Shown here: positions 12,696-16,234 of the stretch, one piece after another
Position numbering within the stretch: the first letter of the stretch is position 1
Layout of the letters: every line of letters begins with the position of its first letter
From: CAIZIN01 sp964483025
Lineage (GTDB): Bacteria > Patescibacteriota > Minisyncoccia > Phycocordibacterales > CAIZIN01
Direction of reading: 5' to 3'
Length of the DNA: 16,234 bases
Assembly: GCA_964483025.1 (NCBI GenBank)
Contig: CAYZZT010000014.1
Span: 1 to 16,234 of the forward strand
Made by a program: the position numbers and the translations under genes
Notes under the pieces: model-generated
Databases searched by the model: none
Seen by the model: only the letters and a program-made list of their open reading frames with translations
What the model was told of the DNA's origin: nothing

Positions 12696-12887
12696 GAGAT
12701 AAGTCCCACGTTTTGGAGTCGTAAGGATATTTCTGAGTACAAATGTTGGTTAGACTTTTATGCTCAGCCGATATCTATACGATACGGTTCGACGAGGCTT
12801 GGCCTTAGAGACATAGCTTCAGGGTGTTGGGGATACCGTTTCCTGTGGTATGCCATACATCGAAGCCCTCATCATGGAAACGAGATT
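12696..12887. other. gene-free structured stretch
   Basis: No ORF of note. Contains a hairpin GATAT-TT-CTGAG..CTCAG-CCG-ATATC (about 12725-12776) and an 11-bp palindrome GTATGCCATAC. It probably belongs to the same untranslated RNA region as its neighbours. Confidence 0.35.
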
Positions 12888-13082
12888 TAAAAAAGATTAG
12901 ATTCCAGTCACTCTCTCCTCTTACCGCGCTTTAAGGCCGTCGGGCACCCCCAAGCACCATATTGATGCTCGGCGAGAATGAAGGATAATCTTTTGCAAAC
13001 CTGTGTTGTAATGAACCCATAAGATTGAAAGCTCGTCCGAATAACTCTGTTGTTTTAGGATTCTTTCCATGTCTTATCTTAT
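12888..13082 (-). ncRNA. candidate ~195-nt structured RNA
   Basis: It starts at the expected +1 of TTGACG-17-TATACT (13089-13117). Domain 1 is closed by CCATAAGAT/ATCTTATGG and contains the TCC-TAAA-..-GGA hairpin. Domain 2 is closed by AAAAGATTA/TAATCTTTT. Domain 2 contains a ten-pair hairpin CCGAGCATCA-ATA-TGGTGCTTGG and the 12-mer AGAGGAGAGAGT. The closing stem runs into TTTTTT, like an intrinsic terminator. It may be a free RNA, or the first part of a 700-base leader for the 212-aa gene. A 49-codon frame (12921-13070) overlaps it and is the competing explanation. Confidence 0.4.
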
Positions 13083-13088
13083 GGTATA

Positions 13089-13117
13089 AGTATAGCACAC
13101 TATTTCCAATTCGTCAA
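13089..13117 (-). promoter_or_regulatory. strong minus-strand promoter
   Basis: TTGACG (13112-13117), 17-bp spacer, TATACT (13089-13094). It is the best promoter in the region and drives transcription away from the TrmB-like gene into the structured, gene-poor DNA and the array. Confidence 0.7.
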
Positions 13118-13145
13118 CACTCTGTGGCATTTTATATTAAAATAC

Positions 13146-13161
13146 AGGCTTAATATAGCCT
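13146..13161. promoter_or_regulatory. 16-bp palindrome between divergent promoters
   Basis: AGGCT-TAATAT-AGCCT, perfectly symmetric, between the minus-strand promoter and the TrmB-like promoter. Possible operator. Confidence 0.35.
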
Positions 13162-13195
13162 TTATATACAAAGTATTCCTAGTTTTAGCCGTTTT

Positions 13196-13217
13196 TTTGT
13201 CACAAATATTTGACAAA
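13196..13217. promoter_or_regulatory. inverted repeat over the TrmB-like promoter
   Basis: TTTGTCA-N8-TGACAAA spans the -35 box of the gene at 13246. A winged-helix dimer bound here would repress its own gene. Confidence 0.5.
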
Positions 13218-13239
13218 CGAAGTATAGTTTTGATACAAT
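13210..13239 (+). promoter_or_regulatory. promoter of the TrmB-like gene, leaderless
   Basis: TTGACA (13210-13215), 18-bp spacer, TACAAT (13234-13239), then six bases to the ATG at 13246. Confidence 0.75.
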
Positions 13240-13245
13240 TCAACT

Positions 13246-14043
13246 ATGAAAAATGAAATACTTACAAAAATAGGACTTTCTGAGGGAGAATCTCTTGTGT
13301 ACTCCCTATTATTAAAAGAAGGCTCTTTACCAGCCGGTAAAATAGCCATAAAAGCAGGCCTCAAACGAGGGCTTTGTTATAAAATACTAGATCAACTTCT
13401 TGCAAATGGCCTTATTGAGAAAATAGATAAGAAAGTGGCAATCTTTACACCAAAACACCCAAGCTTAATCAAAAAGATTATAGAAAATAAGGAAAATGAG
13501 ATTTTAAATGCAAAAAAAGAGTTTGAACTGACACTTGGGAACATGGTTTCTGAATACAATATGCAATTAGGTGAGCCTTATGTTGAATTTAAAGAAGGTT
13601 TAGACGGATTGAAATACTTATATGGAGACATAAACACAGAAAAGAAAAATATTAAATTAATTCGCTCCCCTTATGATAATGATCGGCCCGGCTTTGATGA
13701 GTTAATTAAGGATCAAATAAGAAAACAGGTTCGCCTCCAAATTTACACAAAAGCGATTACCCCTAAAATGCACGACTCATTGGAGACAACAACAAAATTT
13801 GATATGGAAAGACTCACTGAGAGAAGAATGGTGCCAAAAGAAAGTCTTTTGATACCGGCACAAATAATTATTTATGGAGACAAAGTTGCCATCACATCTT
13901 TCAAAGATTATTTGATGACAACAATAATTTACAACCCTAACATAAAAGAAACCTTCGAAAAGATTTTTGAATTTATGTGGGAAAAAGCCTTAGAAGTAAA
14001 AATTAATACAAAGCCAGAAATAACTTTCGATCAGCCTCTTTAA
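13246..14043 (+). CDS. TrmB-family transcriptional regulator
   Basis: This 265-aa protein begins with the winged helix-turn-helix of TrmB-type regulators. LTKIGLSEGESLVYSLLLKE opens the fold, AGKIAIKAGLKRGLCYKILD (about 30-49) forms the recognition part, and a wing follows (GLIEKIDKKVAIFTPKHP). A charged helix (about 76-110, IENKENEILNAKKEFELTL) is probably a dimerising coiled coil. The C-terminal half lacks an obvious sugar-binding signature and has the strand pattern AQIIIYGDKVAITSFKD, then a helix (ETFEKIFEFMWEKAL), common in TrmB-like proteins of uncultivated bacteria. The ligand is unknown. The mRNA appears leaderless. A TTTGTCA/TGACAAA palindrome on the promoter suggests autoregulation. 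The stop overlaps that of the convergent gene at 14040. Confidence 0.88.
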   Translation: MKNEILTKIGLSEGESLVYSLLLKEGSLPAGKIAIKAGLKRGLCYKILDQLLANGLIEKIDKKVAIFTPKHPSLIKKIIENKENEILNAKKEFELTLGNMVSEYNMQLGEPYVEFKEGLDGLKYLYGDINTEKKNIKLIRSPYDNDRPGFDELIKDQIRKQVRLQIYTKAITPKMHDSLETTTKFDMERLTERRMVPKESLLIPAQIIIYGDKVAITSFKDYLMTTIIYNPNIKETFEKIFEFMWEKALEVKINTKPEITFDQPL

Positions 14044-15410
14044 TCTTCTTTGCTCAACAAAAATTGTTCAAATTCTTTTGCGAGTCTTTCAAACAATTCT
14101 GGATCAGCAAACTTTCTGTCAAAAGAAAATGGCGTATGAGTTTTTTCTGGAGATACACTAGCAAGAAAGTTTCCCAAAGTTTCTCCACTCGCAATTCTTT
14201 TTTCACTCTCAATTGCAGATCTACCAATATCTAAAGATAACCCAGGGTTTAGTGGATTATCAACATCTAAATCAATCCCCATTCTAAATACACTTTCCTT
14301 CTGAATACCTTTCCTTTTTGATTTATTTAACCACTCTGTTTCTTGATAGAAAACTTCCTTCATTTCCAAATTTGGATTTTCAGTATCAAAGTTTATTTCA
14401 ACATTTATTCTTGCTTGAGCTCCATTTTCTGCTTTTGGTCTAACTAAAAATTTCACTCGATATTCTTTTTCATCAAAATCAGTAACCAAAAATTGAGGCA
14501 TCTGCCCAGAAGGCATTTCAATCATTTCTTTCTTATAAGTTGTTCCCTTAGATAAAACATTAGAAATAATAGCCACACTTTTTCCAAAACTCCTTAAAGC
14601 AACTAGGCCTTTTCTATTTGTCTCTTCATCTTTTGCTCTTATTATTATCAAACATAAATCTTTCATCTTTCGAACCAGAGCCTCGAAGATTTGTTGGGAA
14701 AATTCCGCAAGGTCTTCAACTTTTTTCTTTTTTAATTCTTCATCTTGATCTAGTGCATTACTCAATAATTTTCCAAATACATCGAAGTTTTGTAGCACAT
14801 CCTTAACTAAAATTTTTATTTCTTTTGATCTTATTAAATCTTGTAAATAATCAACTAATTCCTTCATTATGGAATGATCATACTCTGTAATCATAAAAAT
14901 CTTCATGTCAAAACCAAGAATATTATTTACTTTTTCTTCTTCTATTTCTTTATCTTTTAACAATAATGAAATGTAATATCTTTCTCTTGGAGTAAGAAAA
15001 CTATCAATATTTATACCTGTAATTGCAATAAATCGTTCTCTGTCTTTGTCATTAATTTGTGTTAATTGCTCATAAGCATCATTTCTTTTCTTCTCTATTT
15101 CAATATCGGTTGCCGACTTATCCAACCTGTTAATCTTAAACTCTCGAACATCTGGTTTAAGTTCGGAACCTCTTTTTATACTTTCAATTTCATTCTCACC
15201 ATATTCATACCTCAAAATATCAATATCTGAAAGGGATAAATATTTTATATTTGTTATATGTGGAGGACTACATATTTCACCGCCAAAAAACATGGCACAC
15301 ATTACCCTCCCACAATATGGACAATGTTTCATTTCGTCATACCCCTCTGGTTTTACAGGCTCTTTTTTTTCAGCTTCAATATTAGGTTTTGGTGCTGTAT
15401 CAAATTTCAT
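14040..15410 (-). CDS. orphan 456-aa protein with N-terminal zinc-finger-like motif
   Basis: I do not recognise this protein. After a Pro/Lys-rich start, HCPYCGRVMC (C30, C33, C38) with C47 and H51 looks like a small zinc-binding knuckle. The middle (about 100-290) is highly charged and probably helical, with possible coiled coil (IEIEKKRNDAYEQL; KEIEEEKVNNIL; DEELKKKKVEDLAEF). The last third (about 315-400) has strand-like repeats such as YRVKFLVRP, ARINVEINFD and FRMGIDLDV. A short helix at the end reads ELFERLAKEFEQFLLSKED. No signal peptide or membrane segment is evident. The start is fixed by TAGTAT six bases upstream, so it is leaderless. The stop shares TTAA with the regulator gene, so both TAA codons overlap. 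AT-rich codon use fits the resident genome. Confidence 0.75.
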   Translation of the reverse strand: MKFDTAPKPNIEAEKKEPVKPEGYDEMKHCPYCGRVMCAMFFGGEICSPPHITNIKYLSLSDIDILRYEYGENEIESIKRGSELKPDVREFKINRLDKSATDIEIEKKRNDAYEQLTQINDKDRERFIAITGINIDSFLTPRERYYISLLLKDKEIEEEKVNNILGFDMKIFMITEYDHSIMKELVDYLQDLIRSKEIKILVKDVLQNFDVFGKLLSNALDQDEELKKKKVEDLAEFSQQIFEALVRKMKDLCLIIIRAKDEETNRKGLVALRSFGKSVAIISNVLSKGTTYKKEMIEMPSGQMPQFLVTDFDEKEYRVKFLVRPKAENGAQARINVEINFDTENPNLEMKEVFYQETEWLNKSKRKGIQKESVFRMGIDLDVDNPLNPGLSLDIGRSAIESEKRIASGETLGNFLASVSPEKTHTPFSFDRKFADPELFERLAKEFEQFLLSKED

Positions 15411-15416
15411 ATGTAA

Positions 15417-15422
15417 ATACTA
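15417..15422 (-). promoter_or_regulatory. -10 box of the 456-aa gene, leaderless spacing
   Basis: TAGTAT on the minus strand, six bases (TTACAT) before the ATG at 15410. The -35 is poor. A TATAAT also occurs at 15435-15440 and is an alternative. Confidence 0.45.
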
Positions 15423-15459
15423 ACATTTTTGGGGATTATATAAAACACTCAGGCAACAC

Positions 15460-15514
15460 AAAACCGCCAAACGCGATTTCCTTAATTCATACACGGAGCC
15501 ACGTGGCGGTTTTT
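15460..15514. terminator. terminator-like hairpin
   Basis: AAAACCGCCA (15460-15469) pairs with TGGCGGTTTT (15504-15513) over a 34-base loop, with a T tract on the plus strand. No clear gene precedes it on either strand. Confidence 0.5.
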
Positions 15515-15970
15515 AATTGTTTCTTGCAAAACGAGAAACAAATAGATTGAGTAACGAAAGAACTATTACAAACATTAATTAATTGATAATGCTTTAGAGA
15601 TGCATGGAACTTAGACTTCATCGCAATCCAAAAATAAAATATATAAGTGAGAATTCGTGAAGTGTCCGGCATCTTTTATGCTTATCAAAAGTTAATGCTT
15701 TAATGATGAAATCAAAAGAGATGATTTCATAAAAATTTTTGAGCATTTGTTTTTGCAAGAATATTTGAATAAGAGAAGACCCCTCAACTCTTATATCAAT
15801 TCAAAGAACTGTAAGAAACGAAAACAAGAACGAGAACAGATAGAAACCCATATTCATTTTTTTATGTACCAATCATAGATCCTCACTAATTATATTCTTA
15901 TCTAAAGGACATGTAAAGGACTGGCCTGTGGATAACTGACTAAAAGACAACGAGTGAAGCGACTATGTTT
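15515..15970. other. gene-free AT-rich stretch
   Basis: No supportable ORF. Contains hairpins GTTTCT/AGAAAC (15519-15539) and ATGAAATCA/TGATTTCAT (15706-15730, followed by AAAAATTTTT), and one perfect DnaA box. It might hold a promoter or leader for something outside the window; I could not identify an RNA gene. Confidence 0.4.
15927..15935 (-). promoter_or_regulatory. perfect DnaA box
   Basis: TTATCCACA on the minus strand (TGTGGATAA as written). I found no second good match nearby, so an origin is not supported by this alone. Confidence 0.35.
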
Positions 15971-15973
15971 TTA

Positions 15974-16018
15974 GTCATCCCGGAAAGCCTTGTAAACAAG
16001 GACTTATCCGGGATCCAG
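15974..16018. repeat. end hairpin of the palindromic element family
   Basis: GTCATCCCGGA..TCCGGGATCCAGG, the TGTCAT..ATCCAG end unit with an enlarged loop (TTGTAAACAAGG). Confidence 0.6.
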
Positions 16019-16077
16019 GATTAAATTACAACACAAATTAATTACATTTGTAAATATAACAATTTCTGAATCTATTC

Positions 16078-16182
16078 CAGACTGGTGAAGTCGGGGTGGG
16101 ACCCGACTGCAAGGACGGAAGCTGACGAGCTGAGTCGTGGCCAGAAGATTTTTCAGCAGAAAAATACTTGTGGATTCCTGCC
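16078..16182. repeat. partial third copy of the 230-bp element
   Basis: Matches the xthA copy through GCAAGGACGGAAGCTGACGA, GAGTCGTGGCCAGAAGA and CAGAAAAATACT. The hairpin in front has changed to AGTCGGG/CCCGACT, different from the other two copies but still paired. Confidence 0.75.
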
Positions 16183-16234
16183 TTACAGGCACTGTACACT
16201 TTTCGCTTTTTGAATACAAAACGCTCAAAGTCTT

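Noticed and set aside
12721..12800. tRNA or tmRNA, because of a GGTTCGACGAGG sequence
   Set aside because: No acceptor or anticodon stem fits around it and no CCA end or tag-peptide frame is present.
12921..13070. 49-codon minus-strand ORF after the strong promoter
   Set aside because: No ribosome site, odd composition, and it runs through well-paired stems; kept as the alternative to an RNA gene.
1637..16182. Insertion sequence with its own transposase
   Set aside because: The palindromic elements are too short to encode a protein and no transposase ORF is in the window.
15487..16228. 61-aa and 74-aa minus-strand ORFs near the end
   Set aside because: They cross terminators or repeat elements and lack ribosome sites and plausible protein composition.

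Overview
The window is AT-rich bacterial chromosome, most likely from a member of the Candidate Phyla Radiation (Patescibacteria, Parcubacteria-like). That placement is inference. It rests on short monocistronic genes, many orphan small proteins, a TrmB-type regulator, two AAA_14/DUF4143 ATPases, intergenic hairpin repeats with TGTCATTCC ends, and several promoters placed so close to the ATG that the mRNAs look leaderless. No rRNA or tRNA gene was recognised.

Layout. 1-2.7 kb: an orphan gene, a NYN-domain nuclease (-), a 101-aa orphan (-) and rpsO (-), separated by intrinsic terminators and small repeats. 2.8-4.2 kb: AAA_14/DUF4143 ATPase 1 behind a pair of tandem 30-bp palindromes, then a possible tiny terminator-like RNA. 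4.3-6.8 kb: a 230-bp palindromic element, a Xer-type tyrosine recombinase, and xthA (exonuclease III). The xthA gene carries an inverted copy of the same element, 231 bp and in frame. 6.8-8.4 kb: ATPase 2 (-), behind its own pair of tandem 30-bp palindromes, followed by a second, displaced copy of the xthA 3' end. That arrangement suggests a 1,579-bp insertion which rebuilt the end of xthA.

8.4-13.1 kb: a small orphan gene, then an array of four minus-strand genes (212, 347, 115 and 103 aa). They are visibly richer in G+C than the surroundings and have hairpin-rich spacers. Three spacers carry one multi-hairpin motif with compensatory changes, and a CCAGC/GCTGG hairpin recurs. The 347-aa protein looks like a DHH/DHHA1 phosphoesterase with its motifs in an unusual order and two zinc-ribbon-like cysteine clusters. 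Upstream lies an 860-bp structured, gene-poor region headed by a strong minus-strand promoter; it may encode an RNA. 13.2-15.4 kb: a TrmB-like regulator with a palindrome over its promoter, convergent with a 456-aa zinc-finger-like orphan; the two stop codons overlap. 15.4-16.2 kb: gene-free, with hairpins, one perfect DnaA box and further copies of the palindromic element.

The genes do not form one pathway. The common theme is mobility: repeats, apparent insertions, a recombinase, two mobile-type ATPases and a foreign-looking array. The items most worth attention are the shared twin-palindrome architecture of the two ATPases, the in-frame element in xthA, the displaced xthA end, and the structured spacers of the G+C-rich array.
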